From: Lepas anatifera
Lineage: Eukaryota > Arthropoda > Thecostraca > Lepadidae
Direction: 5' to 3'
Assembly (NCBI GenBank): GCA_034440635.1
Contig: JAOTON010002268.1
Location: 1,178,001 to 1,242,000, forward strand
Length of the DNA: 64,000 nt
Part shown: in pieces, positions 1-12,800 of the stretch
Layout: each line of letters begins with the position of its first letter
Numbering within the stretch: position 1 is the stretch's first letter
Program-made: the position numbers and the translations under genes
The notes under the pieces: model-generated
Seen by the model: only the letters and a program-made list of their open reading frames with translations
Databases searched by the model: none
Told to the model about the DNA's origin: nothing

Positions 1-2640
1 CGCCCGTAAGACTATGGGACCGAATATCGAGGGTCCTCTAAGACTGACCCTCGGGGTCCCCTTGACCGACTCTTGGGGGGTTCTCTGAGACTGACTCTCA
101 TGGAGCCCCCTGAAATAGACTGTCGCGGGACCCTGAGAACCACTCTCTGGAGGACCCTGGGACGAGCTCGGCCCCCTGAGACCGACTCTGGGGGCCCCTG
201 AGACCGACTTTCGGGATCCCTTAAAACTAACTCTCAGGGACCTCCTGAAATCTACTTTCGGGGTATCTTGAGACTGACCCTCAGGGCGGGGCCCTGAGGC
301 CGACTCTAATTCTGGGGGCCCCGTGATCAGATAATGCTTTGCAGTAGTTCAGATTTGCCCAAGGGGGTTCTCGGACTCCTAGAATCTCTCGGCTACGCTA
401 CTGCATCCACACATTTGGGAGCCCGCCGAGATCAGCATTTGGAGGCCCCTGAAATCCTTGCTTCCCCGGATACCAATATTCCGGAGCCCCTGGATACTGA
501 TGCGCGGGGCTCCTAAGACCAAGCTCGGGGTTCCACTTAGATCAGGTTCGGGGGCACCCTCATGCTTGCGCTTTTCTCAGGAGTAACTCTACACTGATGT
601 TCGGGGGACCCCCAGATCAACATTCGTAGCCCCCCCCGAGACCAATGCTCAGTACTCTGGAGCCCCTCGATACCAATGCTCCGGGGCCCAAGCCTGGGCC
701 CCTGAGACCAAACTCTGGGTCCCACGGGGCCAATTCTCGTGACTCGCTCATAAGTCCTCTCGATATCGATAGTCAGGGGACACCCCGAGATCAATATTGC
801 CCCCCCCCCACTTCCCGAGATCAATGTTCGCTGCTCCGGAGCCATCGATACCAATGCTCGGGGATCCCTGAGACCAGCTCTGGGGCTCCCTAAGACCAAG
901 ATCGAAAGACCCGTGAGACCAAGCCCGGGCCCCCGAGACCAAGCTCGGAAGGCCCGTGAGACCAAGCTCGGGTCCCCTGAGACCAAGACAGAAAGGCCCC
1001 TGAGACTAAGCTCGGGGGTCCCTGAGACCAAGCTAAGGGACCCTGAGACCAAGATCGAAAGGCCCGTGAGACTAAAGCTAGGGGCCCCTGAGACCAAGCT
1101 CGGGGCCCCTGAGACCGAGCTCAGGGGCCCCCGAGATCAATGTCCGGTTCCCTAGAGTCTCGATACCGATAATCAGGGGCCCCCTGAGACCAAGTTTGAG
1201 GGTCCCCTGAGACCAACCTGGGGGGCCCTAACACCGAGCTCGGGGGCCCCCCTGAGACTGAGTTCGGGGGACGCCTGAGACCAAGCTCGGGGGCCTCTGA
1301 GACCAAGATCGAAAGGCCTGTGAGATTAAGCTCGAGGCCCCTGAGACCCAGCTCAGGGGGCCCTGAGATCCATGTTCGGTACTCTGGAGCCCTCGATACC
1401 GATGATCGGGGACCCCCAGAGACCAGGCTCGGAAAGCCCGTGAGACCAAGTTCGGATGCCCCTGAGACCAAGCTTGGGGGCCCCTGAGACCAAGTCCGGA
1501 GGTCCCTTGAGACCAAGTTCGGGGCCCCTGAGACCAAGCTCGGGGCCCCTGAGACCGAGCTAGGGGCCCCCTGAGACTAAGCTCAGGAGGCCCGTGAGAC
1601 CAAGCTCGGGGGCCTTCTGAGACCAAGCTCGGGGGCCCTGAGACCAAGTTCGGAGGTCTCTTGAGACCAAGCTCGGCGGCCTCTGAGACAAAGCTCGGGG
1701 CCCTCTGAGACCGAGCTCGGAAAGCCCGTGAGACCAAGCTCGGGGGCCCCTGAAACCAAGTTCGGAGGTCCCTTGAGACCAAGCTTGGGCGCTCCCTGAG
1801 ACCAAGCTCGGGGACCTCTGAGACCAAGCTCGGGGGGCCCCTGAGACTAATCTCACGGGGCCCGTAAGACCAAGCTTGGGGGCCCCTGACATCAAGTTCG
1901 GAGGTCCCTTGAGACCAACCTCGGGGGGGCCTGAGATCGAGCTCGGAGGGCCCCCTGAGACCAAGATCGAAAGGCCCGTGAGATTAAGCTCGGGGCCTCT
2001 GAGACCAAGCTTGGGGGCCCCTGAGACCAAGTCTGGAGGTCCCTTGAGACCAAGCTCAGGGGCCCCTGAGACCAAGCTCGGGGCCCCCTGAGACCGAGCT
2101 AGGGGCCCCTGAGACCAAGCTCAGGAGGCCCGTGAGACCAAGCTCGGGGGGCCCCTGAGACCAAGTTCGGAGGTCCCTTGAGACCAAGCTCGGCGGCGCC
2201 TGAGACAAAGCTCGGGGGCCCTCTGAGACCGAGCTCGGAAAGCCCGTGAGTCCAAGCTCGGGGGCCCCTGAGACCAAGTTCGGAGGTCCCTTGAGACCAA
2301 GCTTGGGCGCTCCCTGAGACCAAGCTCGGGGACCTCTGAGACCGAACTCGGGGGGCTCCTGAGACTAAGCTCACGGGGCCCGTAAGACCAAGCTTGGGGG
2401 CCCCTGACACTAAGCTCGGAGGTCCCTTGAGACCAACCTCGGGGGGGCCTGAGATCGAGCTCGGAGGGCCCCCCTGAGACCAAGCTCAGGGGGGGCCCCG
2501 AGAGCAAGCTCGGAGGTCCCTTGAGACCAACCTCGGGGAGGGGGGTCTGAGATAGAGCTCGGAGGGCCCCTGAGACCAGGCTCAGGGGACCCCCGAGACC
2601 AATGCTCGTGTTTTCCAGTACAAAAGGTCAGCCCAAGGGG
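1..2640. repeat. GC-rich minisatellite, GAGACCAAGCTCGGGGGCCC unit
   Basis: Degenerate units of about 22-36 bp built on CCTGAGACCAAGCTCGG. An older, more divergent section lies at 1-900; a more homogeneous section lies at 900-2600. A ~400-bp block at 1551-1965 is repeated at 2090-2490 (the anchor GACCGAGCTAGGGGCCCC and the rare words AGCTCGGCGGC and CTCACGGGGCCCGTAAG occur in both). Around 330-400 and 2620-2680 are MITE-like edges (CTCGGCTACGCTACTG; CTTGGCTACGCCACTG). All long frames here are repeat artefacts. Confidence 0.9.
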
Positions 2641-2819
2641 GTCCGCGGACCCCAAGGACCCCCCCTTGGCTACGCCACTGGGTGCAGCTGCACCACTTGC
2701 GCCCTGGAATCCGCCGTCCCTGCGTTGCGGAGATACTATGGAAAAACCTGAGAGGTGGGCAGAATCTGCCCCTGTTGGAAATAGGGTTAAATTAAATCCC
2801 CCAGGGTAGCGATCATGCA

Positions 2820-2942
2820 TTGGAGAGGTAGCTTATACTAGGTCTGTTGAGCACCCAAATTGCACGTTCCAATCCCTCTCCCCCAAGATGAGAGATAGAC
2901 ATGGGTTTTGCCCCCCAAAACTCGGATCTGCGTCCGCCCCTG
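2820..2942 (+). mobile_element. Partial M1 MITE (right half)
   Basis: It contains GGTAGCTTATACTAGGTCTG, ATTGCACGTTCCAATCCC and GATCTGCGTCCGCCCCTG in the family order. The left half is missing. Confidence 0.7.
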
Positions 2943-3099
2943 ACTCAGAGGACCCTTATAGGTACCTGGTTAAGAACTGCGCTCTCTGGCTCAGGTACAT
3001 CATCCCAACGAAGCCTAACGAATCACTCCTCCTCTTTAAAAATTCTCAATAGGCCCATGAATCCTGCGCAAACAGGGTCATCGAACCCTTCCCAGCAAA

Positions 3100-3480
3100 C
3101 ATGCCCATGTGGGAAATATGCGTCGTCCAGGTGGGCTGCCCACTTGTTCCATGTGGGCCCTCCATGGGTCGATCATGTGGGGATCATATGGAAGTGGCCG
3201 CGGGTTCCACATGGGCTCCATAAGGGCCATGGAAAATGGAAATCATGTGGGCTCTAGATGGTGTTCACGTGGGTTCACAACGGTGAAGACTATATGTTTT
3301 CCAGGGAGTGCCGATATGGGCCTACACGGATGCTTCCCATATGGTTTCTGTGTGGTATCTATGTGAAACCATATGGTTTCCATGTGGTATCGATGTAGAT
3401 CCGTAGGTGCATGTCATTTGGTTTCCAGGTGGTGCTGATGTGGGTTTGTACAGGCGTTTGACATATGTTTCCCATAGGAA
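3100..3480. repeat. CATATGG/CATGTGG low-complexity minisatellite
   Basis: Irregular repetition of TTCCATGTGGG, ATCATATGG and AAACCATATGGTTTCC, including a perfect 16-bp palindrome around 3365-3380. No gene. Confidence 0.65.
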
Positions 3481-4487
3481 TTATACCTGCCATAAATGGA
3501 GCGGAAATGGTATAGTTCTCATCAGTATCCTGACCAGGCATGGAAACAATAAGCTAGACCAGACAATTACAAAACAACTCAATATTATGAAAAGCAGACG
3601 AGGCCTATATTCAGATGTACCAGAACGAAAATACACCGTATGGACAACTTAATTCAAAGTTTCACGATAATACCTGAATAAAGCACTTGATAAACATAAA
3701 GACCATGTACTACTCATCGGCTATCACACTTTTGCTCTACATTTTATGACCGTTGACGCTCATTATGTGCAATGGCAACTTCTTTAAGTTCAAAAGTTCT
3801 TCAGTTCTTGTTATTTTATCGTCACTGACAGCAACTTAAACAATATAACTACTGCTAGACGTTTATTTCAGGGCTTTTCATACTTTGTATTTCATATGTA
3901 TGACCAAATATCAGATTTCTAGGGAAATCATGCAGAAAGATGATGAAAACAGGCAAAACTATTATTCCTGCCTTTCATCCCGGCAAGTTTCAAGTATCTG
4001 ATACCAATCCTCAGAACAGACGACGACTACTATTACTACTACCACTACTACGGACAACAGAGAACGAAAAACTGTCAGAACACAATGAAATGGGTATGAC
4101 TCAAAACAGAGCCTAAACAGTGCTGAATAAAAACTCATCGAAAATTCCTCTTGACTGAAGGTATAAAAGAGCCGTCCATAAATCAGGCAACACAACGGAA
4201 TCCAGTCAGTGTTATCAAGCGCTGCACATGGCCCATGGGCGTCAAAGAGGACCCAGGAAGGTGGGATAAAACCATGAAAAACCAAACGTGCATTGCGTAA
4301 GTTATGTAGGCCAGGCTGGAAATCTCTTCTCGATCCGGGAGGGGGAGGGGGTCTGGATGGGTAACGTCTACAATACAAGCCCTATACAAAGTAAAAAAAC
4401 TCAGGGTTCCTCAACTTCCAACCCCCCCCACGATCTCCGCCCCTGAAGGGGGTTATGAAGTACCAGCACTCTTATTTACATATGCAG
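3481..4487. other. Non-coding, 3' side of the DUF4806 gene
   Basis: No gene recognised. It probably includes the 3' UTR of the minus-strand gene. A run of GAC/TAC/TAC triplets lies near 4020-4050. Confidence 0.5.
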
Positions 4488-4825
4488 TTATACACACGAT
4501 CTTTGTTCATCACGGGATGGAGATACAGCGAAGAGAGCCCGATTCCAACCACCATTGGCGTCACTTTCGATGCTGTGGTCACTGTTGGCACCACCGTCGA
4601 AGCGACGACCGCCATCACAGGTGGCGCCACCGTCGTTATTCCGACCTCGGTCACAGGTGGCATCACCGTCGATGATTTGGCGCCGGCCGCCGTCACAGCT
4701 GCCACCACCGCGCCTGCGGTTGTTGCGCTGCCCGTCTCGGTCGCGGCAGTTCGTGAGCCAGGAGGCCACGGCCTTCTCCACATCTCTCTCGGTGCTCGTG
4801 AGACCGGGCGTTTGTTTGATAGCTC
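4488..4825 (-). CDS. DUF4806 gene, last exon (domain end and Gly/Asp/Cys tail)
   Basis: An excellent acceptor (TTCTGTTGTTTCACAG) precedes 4825. The frame is entered in phase 1 and ends at TAA 4490-4488. The first ~35 residues finish DUF4806 with STERDVEKAVASWLTNC. The rest is a degenerate repeat of CDGGRR, GDATCDRG and GGATCDGG units. The DNA is so regular that the opposite strand is also open, giving a Thr/Ala/Val-rich shadow frame. A possible poly(A) signal (AATAAA on the minus strand) lies near 3868. Confidence 0.82.
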
Positions 4826-6761
4826 CTGTGAAACAACAGAATAATGTTTTCATGAATTTACGAGCGTAGATTTGTTATCACAATATTTGAATCAATACAT
4901 AAAATTGGGATGACCGAACAAAACAAAAATCAGCTCAGTGGGAGGAAGCAAAAGCTCTGTGGTAGCGCGCTGGGCTTTCACGCCACTAACCCGTGTTAAA
5001 ATCCCCGCCGAGAATAACTAGTATGGACTTTCTGGCCACCGCGTATACTTCGAACAATAAATAGCTAAACAAATTAATTTATAAAAAATATTGGTATTTG
5101 CTATACGGCATTTCATTTACTGGGAGGCCACGGGCATTGGCGGGCGCGGGGGGCATTCCGGCCATGGCCCCCAAAAGCCCAGGAGGGGAAACTTTCTTTT
5201 GGCCCCCGAAACGGCGGAGAGATTAAAAAAGGTGTTTACACTAAGTCTGTAGAGCAAAAAATCTTCGCCCCCCCAAGGAGAGCGATCATGTACTTGGAGA
5301 GGTAGCTTATACTAGGTCTGTCGAGTACCCAAATTGCACGTCCCACGCCCCCCAAGGAGAGGCAGACATGGGTTTGCCCCCGCCCAAAACTCGGGTCTGC
5401 GTCCACCCCTGGCCACGGGTAGGTCCTGAACAATCCTTACCATAATTTTTTTTAAAGAAAACAAAAAAAAACTTATAACATTAATGGTTTTTATAATTCT
5501 TTTGAGGCACGCCCCATGCCACCTCATCCTGCACCTGTGCATTTACAAAAAAATTAAACACAATCAAAAGGATTATAGTGTCGCCAAATGCAACAGCTTA
5601 AAGAAAAGCTATTTACTACGATATTGCTAAAACAGGGTCACGTTTATTCTGCGACTTAACCATCATCTAGTCAGTTAAATTCAGTGGTAGATTCAGGAGG
5701 ACTTCATATGATGGGACATGCGAGCTCGGGCCTCGAATCAGCCTCCGGCCAGGCATTTACTTTAGACACTAACATTCCAGGGGGTTGGTCACCCATTGGC
5801 GGACGCAGGGGGAGGCCATTCCGGCCATGCCCCTTCTCCAAAGCGCTGGAGGGAGGCCACGAAAAAAGGTGTTTACAATAGGTCTGCAGAGCAAAAAAAT
5901 ATTTGCTCCCACCCCCCCCCCCCGAGAGCGATCATGGACTTTGGAGAAGTAGCTTACACTAGGTCTGTCGAGTACTGAAAAAAGGTGTATACACTAGGTC
6001 TGTAGAGCAAAAAAATCTTCGCCCCCCCACCCCCCGCGCCAGAGGGAGAGGCAGACATGGGTTTAGCCCCCCCCACAGCTCGGGTCTGCGTCCGCCCCTG
6101 TGGTCACCCCCTTGTATCCGCCACTGGCAAAATTTTAAATATTTAGAATTCTGCCACAAATAAATAGGTACTCACGATACACAACTCCAAAGACTTTGGT
6201 TCTCTTGAAGCCAGCCTTCCCATGACGGGCTGCTCCATGGAGGTTGAACTTCACTCCGAGCCTGCTGCTCATGACGTCCACCATGATGCGCCGCATGGTT
6301 TCTTGTAGAGTGGAACCACCCTTATCGCTCAGATAGTGTACCTGCAATCACGAAAATGCACTCTTAGTTCATCTCTTTCTAAACACAGTAAACTATTAAT
6401 CATTAACATTTTCCTAATTATTCTCCATAAGCTTATATCTCCACCAGCAATAATTTCAATGATGATGGTGACCCACATAAAGGCGTCCTGACGCAGATGT
6501 GGATTTTGGTGAAACGTTGGAGGGGTGAACCAGGCCAGTATCGTTAAAAAACATGGTCTTTTTAGGAAGTAGGCCAAAACCCGCGAAAACAGGAAATATT
6601 TGATACTTTGAGGGGATCATGGCTCGATTGTCCCCGCCTACTGGATCACCCATGTCTTGACGATAGTGAGAGGTTAATGGAATGTCACTTCAGCCATGGT
6701 GGCAACACCGAGATTTAGCTAATCGTCGTCAGCTACGTGTGCGTTTTGTGCGTGCGTGAGT

Positions 6762-6815
<54 letters not shown>

Positions 6816-9800
6816 AGGGAGAAAGGAGAAAGCAAATAAATCAACAGCACACGACTGTTTTACAATTGACTTATGCAGTTAACAAAGTAGGGGAGACCGG
6901 GGCAAAACGGACACCCTGAGTGTTTTTCTAACATAGCAAGCTCAATAGCGGGCGGAAAAGTTTTAGCTATACACCCTGACGTAGCCTAATGAGTTGTGTC
7001 TCTAATGTAAGAGTATGAACTTAAAAAGCTCATTTGGAAAAACATGGCAGTACAATATATAAGCAAATGTTTTTTGTCCGTTTTGCCCCAACCCTGGGGC
7101 ATAATGGTTTTCAGTAAGGGGCAAAACGGACAGAATGACCTGCTGTCATTGGACTTTGCCCGGGCACCCCCAAAGATATATAAATCCACATCCCTGGCAG
7201 CCCTGGTAATATGGAAAAAACATCAACTTTTTGTTAAAGTGTCAACATCTATTAACCCAGTGCAAAGTTTAACCTGCTTTCATTTTGGCACAAGACTGCC
7301 CCCAACCTTGACCCGCCCCTGCCTTGTTTTCTCGCTGTTTCTTTGACCTTACAACAATAACAAACTACATAGCACATCATCCTAAGTGATTGGAGTTACC
7401 AGACCATCAAAGACCATTTTACACCATTAGTCCATTTTGCCCCTTCCGTTTTGCCCCACAGCTACTCCGATTCAAGTTTTTACGTATCGGAAAAAATGGC
7501 AGGTTTTTATATTTGAAATTACCCTTATCCTAAGCCTACACTGCCACTTATTCAGAAATATCACCATCAGGACTGAACTCACTTGGTCACTCGAAAAACG
7601 AAGGTTTAAAAGTTGCAAATATCGTAATATTTACAGAAAAATCCTCTCCAGCCGGACCGCGTCGAAATTATGCCGCTAACTGACGACATACACGCTATAT
7701 TCTGACGTTCTTTTTCTAAAGCAGTAGTTCATTTTCTAAAATCTAGATGGAAACGACAGTAACATACCGAAATATCAAAAATCCGTTTTGCACCAAAGTC
7801 CGTTTTGCCCCGGTCTCCCCTACACTTATATTTATAAGTGTATTTTATATCCAAGATTCGAGGAGACAGTCAAGTATACCTACACCTTGTCAACTTATAC
7901 CTAATCATGCTCCTCGCATCGGAATCCGAAACTATCACTGATCACCTATGCAGATTCAATTCAACAGTGATATTGTATGTACATGTTTGGGACCACCATC
8001 ATTACCTTCATCGGGCATTTCTTGTTGATACAAGCAAGCTGACCTATAGCCACCATACCCTACCGTTTTCAATGTTTTTGTTCGGAAGGAGTCAAAAGTC
8101 AAGCTCATTGATGTGGTACCAGGAATGTCGTAAATGATCAGCTGAGCATTGGCGTATAGGGGGATGGGCAGCTTCCCTGAAATTAGTGACTATTGTGGAA
8201 AAAGTAGGTCTGAAAATTAGGAAACCATAATTGGTTTCCACCATTAATAGTTAAAAACATAAATTTCGTCTCTTGTCTTACTACCCTAGGTTGACCCAAG
8301 CATCGCGTGTAATTACGAATCTGGTTGCTTGCGGCAGCTTGCGGCATGTGATGTCGAAAGAACAGTCTTTTATCCGCAAAAAGTCATTTTAATGTTGAAT
8401 GCAGAACATACTTGGAAATTCAGGTTTTATCAGCATTTGTAAGTTTTAAGTAGGTATAAGTGTCCTAGATACACTCTGGGAAACTGAAGCAAAGAAGCTT
8501 GGTATACTTGAGTTTGCATTCGAGAAAACGGAACTGGCAGCACTCTGAAAAGACTCTTAGCAAGAGCATATCGCGTGTGAGCAGGCATATGAAAACAATT
8601 TTCAGTCAAATTACAAGCTTAATGTCTTTGGCCTACGTTATGTTCCAACGTTCCGTATGAATGACTCAAACAGCGCAGTGGCAGATCTAGCTGGTCGGCT
8701 TGGGGTGGAAACCCAAAGTCTAAAGCAAAAACGTCATGCTGTGAAAAATTGTGCTGCAGTATAACTTGACGGTAGAATTTGGGTTCTTTGAGACGAAAAG
8801 CAAAAAAAACGCAATGGAGTGAATCATATGGGCTCAAGATACTTTTTCCTATCCAAGGCCCAATATTTACACTGAACTTAACTGGTTCTGTTTGAAGTTG
8901 AGAGTTGAAGCACCAAAACCTTGCTTATAATCGGGCAAAAACATAGTTTTGCCCCGAGCTTTTCCATTTGGGGGGCAAATTCCTTTTTGTCCCCGCTTCC
9001 TGGATCCGCCACTGATACAGCGGACACAGCTCACAAAAATTCACGGAAACAAAAATGTTAATATATAATTTGTGGCTTTACTGCTGCAATTTTGCAGCAG
9101 TTAGATCACAACGACCGGTCGTCACTACAGAGGAAGAAACATGAATCAATTTGAGGCTGCTTGCTTGGGCCCGAGCTTGCCTGATAGTGAGGGGTGGGGT
9201 TTTTGAGAATCAGTTGTGAGAGGGTGCGTGTGCGTGTGCGTGTGCGGGTGCGGGTGCGTGTGCGTGTGCGGGTGCGTGTGCGTGTGCGGGTGCGGGTGCG
9301 GGTGCGGGTGCGGGTGCGTGTGCGGGTGCGGGTGCGGGTGCGGGTGCGGGTGCGGGTGTGTTATCTGCAGTACACAGCAGTGGTGGCATTTGCATGATAC
9401 TTGTCATGTCATACGCCGTGATTGTCTACCAAAGTTACCGATGGATGCATAATAAACACTATTTTCAACTGATTCTAAAACTCCCTTGAGGTAGTCAAAA
9501 TATACCAATGCCTATCAAAATATGAATAATCCCAAAAGTCCCAAAAATGTATATTCGGTGCATATTCAATACGTGCCACAAACAACGATTTGCAGCTTTA
9601 TGAAGATCACTTATCAATATATTTCTTTCTAAAACACCCTGTAGAATAACTATCTAGGCACAACCAGCAGAAAAAAGCAGCCTGATATAAAAATGAAAAA
9701 TCGAGCCGGAACAAAATACCTACTGCGAATAAAATCCGACGATTAATGAGACTTATCATTAGGATGGCGGCTCAAAATGTTTTCACACACTTACCAAAGA

Positions 9801-12800
9801 TGACATGAAGGTGTCATCGGTGGAGAGGCGCTCATCAAGAAGGCGGAACTCCTCCATTGTAGTTACCGGAAGCCGTGCTTCTTGCAGCACCCGACCGTCG
9901 CTCACGGAGGCAGGTGGCCTGCCTTCTGCGCTCCGTGCCATTCTGTTGATGACAGATGATTGGAGACGCAGCGATTCTTTAATCTCCTGCTGTGTTTCAG
10001 CTACCCCCTCCACTGTTTTGAACAATCTTGCGATGAAGGTCCGCACTCCTGCGGTCACACGGTATTTGGGTAAATTGCACAGGTCTGTACAAGAACTCTT
10101 TACAGAGAAGGTACCAAAGCGCCAAAATTAATTTTTATAACCGCATGTGTCCCAAAGCTGAGCCCAAAAATGGATACTTGTTTAAGCAAGTGCATTGGTT
10201 ATACAATTCTTAAAAAAAATAATTTCTTAAAAGTCACTACCTCCATCACATTACCATTGCAATATTCTAAATATACCGGGTACATATTCTGCTTTTTCGT
10301 CTCTCCAGCTCCTTGATAGAAAACATATAGCAATAGGAAATACGAAAATGGAAAGATGTCATTGAACATTTTCCCATGCTCTTCGTTAGTAAACATGCTG
10401 GTCAAAATTTCGTCCGAAACGGGTTTCGATACGAAAATTCTCAAACAGAGTTTCGCATGTTTGCCTTTGTTTACGTATGCAAAACAATGAGCACCTCAAA
10501 ATATGTATAAGTTTTATAACAATCGTGACCACAATGACGAGTGCCAGAACCATAGGCGCACGGACTTTTCCCAAGTTGGGGGGGGCTTGTCACCGCTGGT
10601 GGGGTCAAATACTGCTCGGCCTATCACTTGATTTGCTAAAATAAAAGGTCCAGAGTCGGCTCAAAGTTGGGTCGGAGGGGGGGGCACTGTCTCCCTCAGT
10701 CCGAAAGCTGGGATTTCCTGCGCCTATGGCCAGAACATACCTCTCATAAGACCAGTAGTATCTGACTCACTGACAGCTTCATCAGTATCAGCACTCATAA
10801 ACGTTGTCTCCTCGGCGCCGACAGGAGCTCGAGCTGTCGTGGACAGCGTACCCCTAAAGCGGGCGCAGTATCTGTCGCCTTTCCCGGGAAGACGACTTTC
10901 CTTCGGAGCCCCTCTGAGCATACCTGCGCAATGATCAGTTTTTGCACGAATCTGAATGTTTGTAGATCTCTTCATAGAGAGAAGGCTTAAATGTATAAAT
11001 CAGCGAATCTCCTCAGAAAAGGTTGGCTCATAGATTATCAAATATTATCGTCAATAAACTCACGTTCATCCAGTGGCGGATGAAACCGGTCGGTTTGGGG
11101 GGCAAATCAAAGTCCAAAAGCAAAAAACGTCACGACGTGAAAAATATGGGCTCAATATACCTTTTTCCAATCCAAGGGGCAATATTAAAACTGAACTTAA
11201 CTGGTTCTGTTTGAAGTTGAGAGTAAGAACACCAGCATCCTGATCATAAACTAAAATTGAGTTGGGGGAAAAATGAGGCCGACCGCTTGGGGGGTGCAAA
11301 AACATAGTTTTGCCCCGAGCTTTTCCGTTGGGGGGCAAAAGCCTTTCACCCCTGGATCTGCCATTTTGTTCGTTATCATTAGGATTGGGGTTTAAGGGCG
11401 CATCGACATCATATGGCGCCCATAACAATAAAGAAAACATCCATTACGGGTCAAACAGGTCAAGTGGTTAAATCACATGGTAACGTCTTAAAAAGTACTG
11501 AGGTCCGTGGTATGTATCGGAAACATCATAGGCCAACATTAAATACTTCATATCACATTCGTAGTTGGTTGAATAACTTACATTCAATTCGATACTTCTT
11601 AAAAACGATCTGATATTTGACAACCCTACCACTAGTAACTGTCGTAAAAGAGTTTAGGTATAATGCAAGTAATCCCGTCAAGTATCGTTTTTTAATCTTG
11701 TAATCCGGGACTGGGCGCGGTGGTGAAGCTCACCTTTCACGCGACTGGCCCGCGTTAGGGTCTGTTTAATTCCCTAAACAAGGAACAATTTGATGCTTTG
11801 GAAACACTTCTAACACAGGAAAAAGCTTGCGGTGCCATATGACAGTTGACCATGGTAGTCGGTGCGTTGATAAGCTCAGAAATCATTAAAAAGTAAATTA
11901 CTCTACAATGCAAGGAGTTTGCGAGCCGTTGTCCATCACCATAACAAGATGTGTGACGAACCTGGATTAGATCTTGCACTCAGTGGGAGATGAAAGTGTG
12001 CCGGTGGCGTCGGGACTTGAGGAACGTCTGACCCGGAACCGTCGGATTCGACACGCGAATCTTCATCGCTTGACAGCTGCACCTTGGCCCTCTCTTTCCT
12101 GGAACATTAAGCATGAGGTTTTCTCGTACCCCTCTATATGGATAAGATTAAGCATATTTCATTTTATTAGGGCCACTCCCAACAAGCCCACTTGCCCACT
12201 TGTGTGCTCGAAAGCCCGAATTACTAAGAAACTAACACTTGCCCAATTCCTGGGATTATTGGCGTGCTTGTTTAAGGAACTAATCACCGGGTCAGAAGGG
12301 ACACAGAAGGCGGTCTCCCGCCATAGAGGACTGAACCCACTTTAATCCATGCTGTCCCAGCAGTCTGATGCAGACAATTAAGTCACTGTACCACCCAGCC
12401 CCATTTGAGCGACCAGGCCCGGCCGAGTTAGGAAAACTAGGATCGAAACTTGTCAGCCTAACATAAACACTATATTCATACTTTATGATAAACATCACGG
12501 CAACAGGGTTATCTTGCAGGGAGATACGCGAAAAATTATTATTGTGGTTTCTTGCTATTTGAAACATCCTGATTACGAAACTATCAATTATTTTTGTATC
12601 TTCGGCAAAATTTTGGGAGGCCACTCACTTACTATCGAAATATATTACCAGTTCCGATAAAATGCTGAAACCTTCAACCATCACTTACTTTTAGAAAACT
12701 ATTTAGAGTTGAAAAGCAATGTTTTTTGTAATACAAATGTCTGTTATCCTGTATTTGTATTTGAATTAATTTCAAAAAGCTTTTAAAACTCTAAAATGAA

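Noticed and set aside
537..2820. Long Gly/Leu/Ser-rich frames on both strands (up to 199 codons)
   Set aside because: They follow the minisatellite unit, whose length allows open frames. There are no domains and several overlapping frames.
4455..4844. Plus-strand Thr/Ala/Val-rich frame (129 codons)
   Set aside because: It is antisense to the phase-matched last exon of the DUF4806 gene, which explains the open frame.
9194..9407. Arg-Val, Cys-Val and Ala-Pro/His reading frames
   Set aside because: All are translations of the GTGCGK hexamer array and have no independent coding evidence.
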